A program made the translations under genes and the position numbers. A DNA stretch of 64,000 nucleotides from Gyrodactylus bullatarudis (taxonomy: Eukaryota > Platyhelminthes > Monogenea > Gyrodactylidea > Gyrodactylidae): the NCBI GenBank assembly GCA_012064415.1, contig SSNU01000060.1, positions 482,824 through 546,823 on the forward strand, written 5' to 3'. The notes beneath the pieces are model-generated. The model ran no database searches and had not been told where the DNA came from. It saw only the letters and a program-made list of their open reading frames with translations. Of this stretch, positions 24,146 through 35,735 are shown one piece after another. Each line of letters begins with the position of its first letter. Position 1 is the first letter of the stretch.

Positions 24146-25620
24146 GTAAAGTACAATAATAATCTTGTAAAGTTAACATAAATATGAGAATTTATCAATC
24201 TTACAAAAAGCCATTTTTCGACTTGATCCTTAGACATTTTAGAGTCAAATTTGATATTATTTGAAAGAGCGAAAAGTTTTCTATAAGATGCTCATAAGTT
24301 CAAACATGCTTCTAGAATGGATCATCCTTAAAATTGTTCTTGAAGTTGAAAAAAGGTGAAAAATTAGCCATGCACTTTTTTGGTTATACTCTTCAACGGG
24401 CTTTCTTATTTTGAGAAAATCTCAAATTCTAATGGGGGACAGAATGTAAAATTTATTCTTCTATCCAATGATACCTCGCATGACCAGTTTTCTTTCATGG
24501 TTTAGAAGTTATTCAAGGTTTTTTCATAAGTGATTTCACTCAATTTTTCTCGATTCTGATTGGTTCATTTTGATTAGCACAATAATTTCGTATAATTTAT
24601 GATCAATTCAAAACTCCATAGCATGTTAAAGCACAAATCTATCAGCCTGAAAATAGGATTTTCCACACCTATCTTCTTCTGCTCCCCGAAAAATGGAAGG
24701 GCAGATAATTTGAATAGACCCAGTGAAATAAAAATTGTTTCACTGATTGCTAAAGTCCCATAACTAAGAACCATTTCGAAATAAAAAAGGCCATTTAAAG
24801 ATGAACCATTAAAAACTTTGAATATAATACCAAATTCTTGTACATTCTAACGCTAATACAGGATGATTTAATCCAAGTTTTGAGTTCTCTTTTAAATTGC
24901 CTGGAAGCGATAGTTCTGATTAGTAAATGGATGAGTAAAATATCACTGGAATCTTTGATAATCTTCATCGAAAACATCTAAAGAGAACAAAAGCAAGCAT
25001 TCATTGTCTAACGAATTGCTTAAAGTGCTCGTTCATGATTAAAAAAGATTTTATTTATCAAAAGCAATTGAAATAATCCCATTAAAAGTTTACTTTTACA
25101 AGCAATTAACCTTAACAGAGATTATTCAATTATTTAACGTTAACTTTTTTTCATAAGTTGGCCATTGTTGTATGAATGAATAATTAAAAAATCTCAAGAG
25201 AAATTGAAATAAAATCAAAATACTGATTGCTCATTTATTTAATTCTATGTTGTTTGGGTAAGAAGAGAATTAGAAAAAATAATCATTTTCTTCAACTTAA
25301 TTAGAGAAAAAATAAGATACTCCTTCGAGTAAGGTATTTTCTTTCACTTGGTCTGAACAAGGCAAGACTTCTATCATCTTTTCTCATCAATGAAATTTAG
25401 AATAATAAATTATTTTTTTAACAATGAAAAAAACAACACCCATTTTAATTATAATTATAATTTGTCAACTTTTGGCGTTGTTGATTTACCATGCTAAAAG
25501 AACCCAAATAATCAGCAAAGTTGATCCTTGAGAAGAATATATGTTTACATATACATTTTTACTATAGGAGAGTGTATACTCCAAATTCCATTGATATTAT
25601 TGGTCAATAATAAATTCAAT
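24146..25620. other. Intergenic DNA upstream of the peptide gene
   Basis: Open frames of 60-66 codons on the minus strand show no recognisable domain. No repeat structure was noticed. Confidence 0.5.
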
Positions 25621-25726
25621 TTCTTTAATCTATTATATAAATATACATCGCAGGAATATTTTTTCGACCTTATTTATTCTATTATCCAGCTTGCAATATT
25701 ATTAAATAGACACATATTTCCTGGCA

Positions 25727-25939
25727 ATGAAGTTCTTTGGCTTATTCATCCTTTTATCGTTCACCTTTATGGCTAGCCTCATCTCGGGAAAAGTTGATGA
25801 CTTGAACGAAGAAAAGAGAATGGTTTACTTTAAACGGTCACCAATGGCCAAGCGTAATTTTGTCTACTTTAAGAGAAGTTATGGTGATGCTGATGAGGAC
25901 AATGAAGACAACATGGACAAGAGGATGGTGTACTTTTAA
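25727..25939 (+). CDS. Putative neuropeptide precursor (MVYF repeats)
   Basis: A 70-residue single-exon precursor. Residues 1-21 form a signal peptide (MKFFGLFILLSFTFMASLIS, hydrophobic core then SG). The rest is cut into short units by KR dibasic sites at 30-31, 36-37, 42-43, 49-50 and 65-66. Predicted products are MVYF (32-35), SPMA (38-41), NFVYF (44-48), an acidic spacer SYGDADEDNEDNMD (51-64) and a C-terminal MVYF (67-70). The repeated VYF core and the acidic spacer are classic prohormone features. No glycine precedes the KR sites, so the peptides would not be amidated, unusual for aromatic-ended invertebrate peptides. A TATAAATATA stretch at 25635-25644 could be a core promoter and AATAAA at 26030-26035 the poly(A) signal. 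I cannot assign it to a named peptide family. Signal peptide plus repeated processed units make the secreted-peptide call fairly strong. Confidence 0.72.
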   Translation: MKFFGLFILLSFTFMASLISGKVDDLNEEKRMVYFKRSPMAKRNFVYFKRSYGDADEDNEDNMDKRMVYF

Positions 25940-26028
25940 ATTTTAAAAATTTCCAGCATTGAAATTCTTGTGAGTGTGAAAATTTAAGACAATCTCTGTG
26001 CTTATTACGTGAATTTTAAAGTCCTTTT

Positions 26029-26036
26029 GAAATAAA
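26029..26036 (+). terminator. Probable poly(A) signal of the peptide gene
   Basis: AATAAA lies about 90 bp after the stop codon at 25937-25939, a plausible 3'-UTR length. Confidence 0.5.
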
Positions 26037-26044
26037 GTTTATCT

Positions 26045-27610
26045 GTGTGAAAAATTTATTATAATTAAATGATAAAATATTTTGGCGGGATTTTCAATAA
26101 ATTAAATGTAATCTCTACTTGATGTTTGATTTTATTCAACGTTCAGCCCAACTGAGCTTGACCATTAGAGATAGATTTTGCAAATTTTCGATTTCTAGCC
26201 TGGGTCAGAATCTGAATAGGCTCTTCAAGAGAATTCGATTGATGTATAAAACATATGGTCCAAAATCTATCTAGTAGAAACAATGAATTTGTATTAAAAT
26301 TAACGTGATGAAAAATTTACTGATTTAAATTTCGGTCATTTTTCACATGACAGAAGCTAAAATAATTTTCTCCAAGTCATTTTCAATATAGTGTTAGTCA
26401 AATAAGTCTATTTCTATCAAAATCCACTAAATCTTCGATGACTACTTGAAAGTAATAAGATCAAATTAGAGAGATTAATGACAAAAAATGAAACTTGGAA
26501 ACTATCACTGGCACTTTAATAGAAAATTATTTTGCAGAAAAGTTTATATAATTCGAACTCAAAATTCATTCTGATTCACATTATCACCGAGGGAAAATGA
26601 AATTGAACATATTAGAATTGAAAAATCTATCCCTATTTACCATTTCCAACTTACAAATTCTTTCAACAATTTTTCAATGGACTTATAAAAATATGTCTTC
26701 CTTAACTAAAAAAAACTAAATATATACACACTGATATTCGATGAGTATTGATCTCAAAATTGTTGGATAAATTCTATTTTATTATAATCATTGTCAAGTG
26801 TTTTCGAATCTTCCACTTAATGAATGAATGAAGCAAACAAACAAATCAAGTTAGGCCAACCAGAAATATTCAAGATCTTATCAACAAATCTTTTCTCAAA
26901 TTAAAGGATATATATTTAAAGTTTAACGAAAATTCTGAATTCATAACAACGTTCAAGGGAAAACGAACGAATATTCAATTTTCTTTCGAAGGATGGCCTT
27001 TTTATTAGGATAAGTCGTTTGGAAGTTATTATAATAAGCGTCAAATACTAATAAACATTTAATAAACAAGGTAAGAGAATCTGAAGAGACTTGTTGATTT
27101 ATATAATAATAAAACCCATCAATGAGTACGGATTGAATAAAAGAGAGCCAGAATTATTATAGAAAGGATTTTTGCATTAGTGCGATTGTTTAAAATCCAT
27201 TCCGATACATATGCAATGGTATTTACATGAAAACAAACTCTGCATGACATGATTCCCTTAGATAATTATGATTATTACACATACGTAATCTGATGTTTTA
27301 CATGATAAAAGAAGAATAATACTGAAAATCCAAATTCTGATCAGAGATATTGGATTAATTTAAATTTTTCTGAAACTGACGTCTCTATTAGTTTCTAGTT
27401 TTCACTTATAGAATCTCTTGGCTTTTGCAATTTTGAGAGAAAATTCCTATGATTTTTTGGACTTGAAATTAAAAAAATTTTAAATATTACTAAAAATTTA
27501 CTTGAAAATCCCAAGACTTTGAAATCTTTGTGTTTCAGGATATGATTTAGATTCCGAATATTTCTTGGATCACGAAAAAATTACTCTACAAAGTTCCAAT
27601 TATATAGATC
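26045..27610. other. Unassigned AT-rich intergenic DNA
   Basis: No supported gene, RNA or repeat. Confidence 0.5.
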
Positions 27611-28010
27611 GCCAACTTGTTATTCTTGAAACCTGTAATAAGTTTAACGAACTATTCCATTAAAATTTTATAAGGAATTAATTGAAATTTTCCCAATTTG
27701 GGACCCTAAAGTGTAGGGCCTACACAGTTGGAATGTTTAATAAAAAATCTTTATAGCCTTAACAAAGCCTTTTAAATTTTCGAATTGGGAGATTTATTTC
27801 CTTAATTATAAACAGAAGGATTTATGAGAAATCAAAAATGTTTACGAACCTGTATGATGATATATTTTCGAGAATTTTAATTCAGTCAGCAAGCTATATT
27901 TTATTGCCAAACAGCTTGTTAATCTTGAAACCTAGTAATAAGTTTAACAAACCATTCCGTTAGTCTTAAGAGCATCAAGAGTAACAAAATTAACGGTAAC
28001 CATATACAAT
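27611..28010 (+). repeat. Direct repeat pair plus shared TTAA block
   Basis: CTTGAAACCTGTAATAAGTT at about 27624 recurs as CTTGAAACCTAGTAATAAGT at about 27923, within roughly 48-bp blocks (27615-27662 and 27914-27962). The second is followed by GTCTTAAGAGCATCAAGAGT and AACGGTAAC, which match 14201-14243. Function unknown; probably transposon end sequence. Confidence 0.55.
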
Positions 28011-30207
28011 AAAAATGCGTTACGATACACAATGTTTCTCAACCAATGAGATTAAAGCATTCAATCATCAATTCTCTACTATGAATCATACCCAATAATT
28101 AACTTAACATTTGGTAATGTTCAATTTATGAGCAATGCTCATTGAGCATTTTATCCATGCTAAAATATTTGCTTGAAATACTTTAATCTAAGAAGAGTCG
28201 GAAATTTTCTGAAAGCTAATTTCAAAATATATTCGTACGGAGATTTGAACTCTGTAAATAACATATTTAATAAAAAAATATTATTACAGACACTATACCA
28301 GTGGTATAGTATACCACCTGAACCAAGCTTTATTAATCCAAATTCATGAACATAATTATGTTCATAATATTATAATTATAATTATAATAAAAATGATAGT
28401 AAATCCCATGTTACAACATACGATAATTCGTAACATATTGAAAATTATATCGTAATAGTTTTTTTAATCTTTTCACTCCCTAAGTTCTTAATTTCAAACG
28501 TTTATCTCACAGAAACAAGGTTGAACTTTATTGAAACCAAAGGTCCATCAGTAGAGGACTTATTCAGTCAAATGAAGATCAGAGCAAAGAGGAGATTTTT
28601 GTATCTTTTTGGAGCATGGTTTTAAATTGAGGTAAATATGATTCCTTATAAGAAAATTATATTTCAAATACATTAACTAACTAGAATAACTATTTGGCTA
28701 ACTTTTAAGACCAATTTTGTTTTCGTAGCATATAGTTGAGAAAAGTTACAGCTCTTAAAAGAGAAAAACTCAAAAAAATCTCTAACGGCCGATGGCGGCT
28801 GTAAAAAAATTTTAACGAAGAAACGAATAGCACCATGAGAATCAGCGTGAAAAACTGAACAACATATCAAAAATTCAGCCTGGTTTATTTTTTTTGTTAC
28901 AGACGAAGTGAATCTTCACAAGAAATCTTTTACGGATAATATCCAGGGTATGAGAAATGCTGATGGCAGAAGGGTTTCGAGATCTGGCATAAAAATTGCA
29001 GAGAAATACATTAGAATAGGAAGTTTTTCGTAACTTAATAACTAAAACTCAATTCCTTAAGAAGTTCTAGAAGAATTTATCTATAGTTTACTTGATTTGT
29101 AGAAATAAACTTATCGCTGATAATAAAACTCAAAATACGAACAACGGATTATTGAATAAATTTATTTTAAAACAGATCATAAATTCATCAGATATGATGA
29201 GTATAAAGTTTCCTTAAAAATCGTGCAAAATTTTGATTATCATCAGATTTATGTAGAACATCTTCTGGAATAGAATTCTGTCCTTCCACATTCTATCAGT
29301 TTCGCGTAATAGAAAAAATATATAAACAAAATTCAAAATGAAAATTAAAAATTAAATTGTGAAAATATAAATTTTATTTTACAAATTCTCGATAAATGTG
29401 GGTAATAGTGTGTGTCCCTAATTTTGAAGAATCAGTTTTGATCTTAAAATAGACATCAAGTTTAAACCAGAAGTTTTTGATTCTGTTCTGAGATAAAATA
29501 ATCTCATTTAAAATGAAAAATTTTGGAAAATTTCTGGGAAAATGGGATTTTTGTATAAAGAAAAAGAAGACAAGACCCTCTGTAGAAAAATATTCTGATA
29601 AAATGAATATTGAGAAATTTTCCTCTCTATTGAAGTTAATGTATAGGTTTTAACTCCATTATGTTACCAGTTAATATAAGATTTAGATTCATTTTGTTTA
29701 TTAAACATTGTTTAATACATCATTAGAATTATTTCAAGAAACTAAATTAGACTCTGGACCAGACTGAAAATTGGAGATTAGAAAAAACATACTTCTAATG
29801 AACAGGATTCTAAAAATAAATTTCCCAAACTACATTGTTCTATTAAATGATCCTATGATCAGATGAATTCCACAAATTTTTCCTCCAATGAAGTGGACAG
29901 TAGTTCTAGAATTAAACACTATATAGCTATTGGGGAAATATAGTTTAGATTTTTCTGCCCAGAGCGTTTCTTAAATTGGATAATTAGAATTCTAAAAAGC
30001 ATACGTTTATATTTTTCTATTAATTTATTTATTCAAATCATATGTACATATAATATATGTTTCCCTTCATTTAATATAACAAAGATAAAATTATTATTAA
30101 ATACAGTAAATATGCTATTTTTTATTTCCCTAATTCTTCTTCATAACAGAATATGGATGATACTCGCTATTTAAAAAAAAAGTTAAGAATACGCTAGAAA
30201 ATAAGTT
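28011..30207. other. Unassigned AT-rich intergenic DNA
   Basis: Contains a short palindrome near 28292-28310 (ACTATACCAGTGGTATAGT) and TTATAA-rich tracts near 28366-28390. No gene supported. Confidence 0.5.
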
Positions 30208-30680
30208 AATTACATTGGGGTATTTGCAGGATTGGTGACTTGGAAATTCGCATTTGCAGATTTGGTTACAGACTGTAACTTACAGTGGTAGGCCAAAATA
30301 CAATTTTGGTTACTTTTTCACGTTGGATTTGAGGACTCCTGAAATTTAATTCATTTTTGGTTCTTTTTTGTAATGAAAAATTTTAAATATTCCATTTATG
30401 GTCACTGAATGATATTCATTTTGCAATCATGGTTACAATCTTGTAAAATCTGTTTTCGATAGCTTTTTTTCATGAATATTTTTGTTCAGGACTATTCCCT
30501 AGTACTGATTTGTATTTACTAGAATCATGAATTCTTAAAAGTAGTGGACTGAAATTAAATTTCAGGGGTCCTCAAATCCAACGTAAAAAAGTAATCAAAT
30601 TGGAATTTTAGCTTACCACTGTAACCAAATCTGCAAATGCAAATGTCCGATTCACCAATTTTGCAAATATCCATAATTAC
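30208..30680. mobile_element. 461-bp palindromic MITE
   Basis: Arms of about 130 bp (30214-30350 and 30540-30674) are inverted copies: GGTGACTTGG...GCATTTGCAGATTTGGTTAC and CGTTGGATTTGAGGACTCCT against their complements. AATTAC flanks both sides (30208-30213 and 30675-30680), a possible target duplication. No coding content and no other copy in this window. Confidence 0.75.
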
Positions 30681-31477
30681 ATTTTTAAGTACACTTTTAC
30701 ATATATAGTCATTATTATATTTTAGAATACACTCTTTCCTTTTTCGACTACAGTTTGGAAAAAGACTGCAAAAGTTCTATTAAAGATGAAAAAACCGTAA
30801 TTTTCGTTATTTTGCAAATCAATTATAGTCAGAATCAGGAAAATTTTGATTTATATTTGAATTAATTCTTGTAAATTCCGAAGATATTAATGATCATATT
30901 TTATTATACAAAAGAAAATTATGGGGGATCAACATTAATATACTTGAATTTTCATAATTTATTGCTCTACAATTGTATAGATTATGATCTATTTTCATTC
31001 AATTGATAAAATATGTCTGATCAGGAAATTTTGATAAATTTCATCATTTATGAAGAATCTTCCTATTTTCAACCTCTCTAATGAACAACCAATGATACTT
31101 GAGTGAAAACTTTTCATTGTGTACAGTATCTTTTTCTTAAATTTAATTTTAGCAGGTTTCAAATATATCTTTTTATTAGATTTATGAATTGAATGAAATG
31201 GAGTAAGAGAATTATTTTTTCATGAGAAAAACATTGAAGAAAACATTGGTTAAGAATGACAGAATTATCTCAAGAAAAGTTTCGTGCTTAGGATAAAACT
31301 ATTAATTGGAAAAGTGATTCTTTTAAAATCTACTCAAATGTAATGGACACTCCAAAAAGGATACTTATCCTGTTCTTTATTCTCTCAAAATTTCCAAGAT
31401 TTTTAAAATTTCATATCAAAAGTATTAAAAATATTTTTCATAAATTCTCACAAGTAGTATAATTATTCTTCTAATCT
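30681..31477. other. Unassigned AT-rich spacer
   Basis: No gene or repeat recognised. Confidence 0.5.
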
Positions 31478-32602
31478 CTAATCAGTAGGGCCTCAAAAAT
31501 AAAATAAAAAATAGTTTCTCATAAACTGAAAAATAAGAAGAAAATAGTACTTTGAAGAAAATTTAATAGATTCTGAGTAAAAATAGTACTTTGGAAAAAT
31601 AGTAAATTCTTGCAAAATTTAGAAGTAAAGCTAATTAATATGAAGATGGGAATTTTGAAAAAAAACAAAGTTATAGCATAATTCAAATCTAGCGATGTCG
31701 CCGAATTTCCTTTTTTTGAACTTTGAGTTGATAATTTTTGTTGATTTGAAAGTCAGAGAGTGATCAAAAGTTGATTTTTAGGATTATGATGAGTCAAAAA
31801 AACCGATTATGACCATAAAAATTTGAATGGACTCGCCAATTTCCAGGGATCATCAAAATTTCATCGATTTTCAGGTAGTGAAAATGTTCAAAAAATCAAA
31901 ATTCGATTTTCACAAGAAGAGGGGCGGATTCTCAAAATCTGAATCAGTATATTTGATTTCTTTGACTAATCATGATCCTAAAAATCAACTATTGATCACT
32001 CTCTCACTTTCAAATCAACAAAAATTATCAACTCAAAGTTCAAAAAAAGGAAATTCAGCGACATCGCTAGATTTGAAATATGCTATAACTCTCTTAAAAT
32101 TTTATTTTTTTCAAAATTTTTTTTCAGATCCTGAAAATGGAACCTACGATCAAGATTCCAAAAAATCTTGATCAAATTCGATTTTTTGATCTTCATATTA
32201 ATTAGGTGTATTTAAATCTTGTGTCATTAAAATTTCTGATTTTTGTCAAATATTTTTCACCATTTAACTGTTATAGCGCATATTTTACAAAATAATCCTT
32301 TTAGTTTAAATTTTAAATTCTATGGAATAATTTTGACAGCTTACACGATGAATTTAGTTACCAATTCATCAATATTTTTGATTGGTCGTTTACTAGTTAA
32401 AGAATACTATACTCTAAGACTTGATTCAGAAAAATAGCACAAAAAAGTACCGGGACAACAATTTAGTGCAGAAATAGTACCAGCTATTCTTAAATTGGGA
32501 TAAGATGGGCAGATTTTTTCTTCAGATTATTGCAACTCAGCCAGTCCTTTGTCTAGTGTAAAAATAGACCAAATAGTACTTTATTGAGGCCCTACTCATC
32601 TG
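31478..32602. mobile_element. hAT-like MITE, TAGGGCCTC family, carrying a nested MITE A
   Basis: Element 31486-32594 starts TAGGGCCTCAAAAAT and ends ATTGAGGCCCTA, the same termini as 15693-16184. Flanks CTAATCAG and CTCATCTG agree at 6 of 8 positions, consistent with an old 8-bp duplication. AAAATAGTAC and AAATAGTAC motifs recur near both ends, as expected for hAT subterminal repeats. A MITE A sits inside at 31628-32206. Confidence 0.8.
31628..32206. mobile_element. MITE family A nested in a hAT-like MITE
   Basis: Left end GTAAAGCTAATTAATATGAA, right end complementary (TTCATATTAATTAGGTGTA). It carries the CATCGATTTTCAGGTAGTG centre. The 114-codon frame at 31827-32171 is repeat-derived, not a gene. 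Confidence 0.8.
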
Positions 32603-32954
32603 GCTCTTCGAACTAGGAAAAAGAATCTAGCATATTTTGTCTATTCCAAGTTTGATTTCAGAATTCAAAATATTCATCGCCCACTCCTATCAGTGGTCAT
32701 GGACCATGAATTGAATTTATTTGAATTAGTTATAATTTTTTAGATCCAAACTTTTGATAAAGGATTTCCTTCTAGAGCTGAATAATATGCGCAGTTTGTG
32801 ATAGTTATTTTTGCCATCAGGAAATTATTCAGGTAGAAGTAATTAATCATTGATTATTCATATTGTTCAACTTATGATTTTAGTTTTAATAACTGAAAAA
32901 GAATCATGTTTAAATCTTTTGTACATTTTTTTGGCCAATTTTATTACAAACACA
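32603..32954. other. Unassigned spacer
   Basis: Nothing recognised. Confidence 0.5.
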
Positions 32955-33645
32955 AAAATTTGAGCATAGGAGTCCTAAACCTAATTGACATGAAGAAGAG
33001 AATTTACTATTTTTACACAGAACTCGATATTGTTATCCGAATTCACAGAAAAAAATAATTTTATGAATTCTAAAACGGAATGAGCTAATAAGATGAGGAT
33101 ATTCAAAAAAAATATCCGAGAAAAGTTCAATCTGACCAAAACTAGACCGTTTTTCTAATTTTAAAAATGCACCAAATTTCCACTTTTTCAACTTTTGAGT
33201 TCAAAATTTTCATCGATTTCGATGATTCGAAGCAGTTAAATGATGATATTTGGGATCATTACTGTGAGAAATCGAACCATTTGAATTTTTCGATTATCAT
33301 GAAGGCAAATTATCCAAAATCTGGAAGTTTAACTTTTTCTCGGAGACAGTAAGATCTTCGCTATCTCTTTGGCCAAATATATGCATTTAACTGCTTTGAA
33401 TCATTAAAATCGTTAAAAATTTGAGCTCAAAAGTTGAAAAAGTGGAAATTTGGTACATTTTCGAAATTTGAAAAACGGCCAAATTTTGGTCAGTTTGAAT
33501 TATTTTCGGAATTTTTTCGAATATCCACATCTGATTAGCTCATTCCGTTTCAGAATTTTTTTACTGTATTTTTTTCTGTGAATCCGGAGAAAAATATCCA
33601 GTTCTTCGTAAAAATAGTAAACTCTCATCTTGATATCAACTAGCT
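32955..33645. mobile_element. MITE family B, copy 2
   Basis: Almost identical to 16549-17252, including the flank TTTGAGCATAGGAGTCCT at the left, with a short internal deletion in the centre. The near identity implies recent activity or a local duplication. Confidence 0.82.
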
Positions 33646-34686
33646 TCATATATATGACACTCTCATAACATAAAATTTCTCAAATCTTTCAATAACTGAA
33701 GCATTAAGATTATATGCTGTTGGATCGATGGAAAATTTTTAGTATTTAATGAAAATTCTTCTCAAAATTCCACTATTATCCCTAAATAATACACATTGAA
33801 GACTGATTACTTTTTTCTTGAATCGAGTAATAATCTTTTTCTGTTGAACAATATTGATCTGTATCGAACAGAGAGGGCGAAAGTCTGGAATTTCTATTGA
33901 TGATTGTAACGGTTTGTCATTTGACATTCCATGAAATTATCTTTTTATACAATCTACGTTTAAATGTAACCAAATAATACTTTTCTTTATATTACATTAT
34001 AAAGCCAGAAAGTAAAAAAGCAAAAATCCTAATCTACGAATCGAATTGCATGAGAATTTACTCATTCTAGCTTACCTGAAAATAATTGATATTTATGAAG
34101 TTTTTGTATCAGAAGCCACTGGAAAATATAATTGATATTACGAGCTGTTTTTGGAACTATTTGTTTGGAGCAAAATATCTCAGAGTTATAATTTGAGTCT
34201 TTGAAGAATTTTTTTCATACAGGCTAAATAACTGTTATCTATCAGATCTGTGTTAAACAAGTAATAATGAGTACTAACTGTAATTTCAAAATTCAGAATT
34301 TGAAAGTCTAATCTTGCTTTCGAGTTGTTACTAGATAGTGTAATAGATTCATTTTTTCTTAAAAAAAATGAATAAATTAATGCATGAAAAATGCAAATAA
34401 CTATAGTAATTGAGAACTAAACATGAGCTCAATCATATTTTTAAAGAGTAAACATTAAAATTTATAACAACTACCTCGTAAAATTATAAACTGACACACT
34501 GTGTAATTAAAAGTATTCAATTTATGAAACAAGTAGCCAGGATATTTTCATGATCAACCAATATAGAAAACCATTTCTGCAAAACTCAATGTCCAATAAT
34601 TGATCCTCATGATTTATTTTTTATCAAAGTTAATTATTTGAATAACTATATATATTTGAATAATAATAATAAGCACAGAATCTTTG
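33646..34686. other. Unassigned AT-rich DNA
   Basis: Only short unconvincing frames (for example 33739-33927, -). Confidence 0.5.
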
Positions 34687-34896
34687 TCAAAATAGTCCGA
34701 TGATAAAGGGATGTCGATCTGTTGATGGGTTATCGTTATTTCCACGCTCATAAATTTCATGGTTCATTCTTATGTGTCTTTTTAAATTTTCATTGTTACT
34801 ATGCTTTTTGAGTACTTCCCCACAACCATTACAAATGACAATTGTATTGATACCGTCGGTTGACTTTGAAAAATGTTCCCATATCCAATTTTTCAT
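34687..34896 (-). CDS. Orphan BED-type zinc finger ORF
   Basis: A 69-codon frame encodes one BED finger: aromatic residues in WIWEHFSKS (residues 4-12), then C22-x2-C25 (VICNGCGEV) and H41-x4-H46 (LKRHIRMNHE). BED fingers bind DNA and are found at the N-terminus of hAT transposases and in chromatin-boundary and ZBED proteins. No hAT catalytic domain follows downstream, and the frame stops 23 residues after the last zinc ligand. The window contains several hAT-like MITEs, so this may be a transposase remnant. It could also be the first exon of a host gene, but I see no convincing next exon. The fold assignment is good, the gene status uncertain. Confidence 0.55.
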   Translation of the reverse strand: MKNWIWEHFSKSTDGINTIVICNGCGEVLKKHSNNENLKRHIRMNHEIYERGNNDNPSTDRHPFIIGLF

Positions 34897-35359
34897 GATA
34901 ATTCGATCAGTCCTCTTGAAGTTAATTGTGAGATATTTTTAATGAATTACTTGTACTGATTAGCAAAGACGTGTGTGTGTCAATATTAACTGATGAATGA
35001 ACCAATCATATTCAACCTAAATGAATCATCTATAACATGTTAGTAGAAGGTAACTCTAGTCTATAGTACATTTTTATGTATAAACAAGATATACGTTGTC
35101 AAGATACAAATTAGGGTGTATTTTTGAGAACTATTCATACAACTTTTAAATGAATGGGACACAATGATACGATAACAATGCATGATAAACTTTTCAGAAA
35201 TAGAAAACTTAGCTGATCAATAGTTACAAAGAACAAGTACAAATTCTCAACATAACAAAGAAATTGTACGCTCATTTTTTTCTAATTAATGTATTATCTT
35301 TTCAAGTAAAATGGTTAAATCTAACTTGTAGGCCTCATTTCATAATGGTATTCAAAAAG
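34897..35359. other. Unassigned spacer
   Basis: Nothing recognised. Confidence 0.45.
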
Positions 35360-35735
35360 TAAGCCTAGTTGATATGAAGTTAGCTTTAAAAGAATCTCGA
35401 TTTTCTCATCAATAATACGAATTTGTGTTTTGGAATCCTGCTTGAAAATCAATGAAATTTCGATAATTCAAAATTCCTCGAAAATGGTCGGAAATTTGAC
35501 GGTTATAATTAGCTTTCTTGTTTTAAACTTCTTTTTACCACACTCCCACTTTCAGAACAAAGTTTGAAAAAATGTGATATAGACATCAAAATGAAATCTG
35601 GCCATAAAAATATATTTTTTCCTGAATTCTTTTGCTGCAAATGGTAAAAGTGGGCAGCATAATTAGGATTTTAAAACATCGTTAACAAGTTCGAATTCTT
35701 GATGAAAAAATCGAGACTTTTGTAAAAATCAACCA
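35360..35735. mobile_element. MITE family A, short deleted copy
   Basis: Left end AGTAAGCCTAGTTGATATGA, right arm with GTAAAAGTGGGCAGCAT and TCGAATTCTTGATGAAAAAA. About half of the full-length sequence is missing. Confidence 0.7.

Noticed and set aside
31827..32171. 114-codon frame
   Set aside because: Entirely inside a MITE A nested in a hAT-like MITE.
16744..33352. Conserved 61-codon protein in two places
   Set aside because: Both frames lie inside near-identical MITE B copies; identity reflects recent duplication of a noncoding element.
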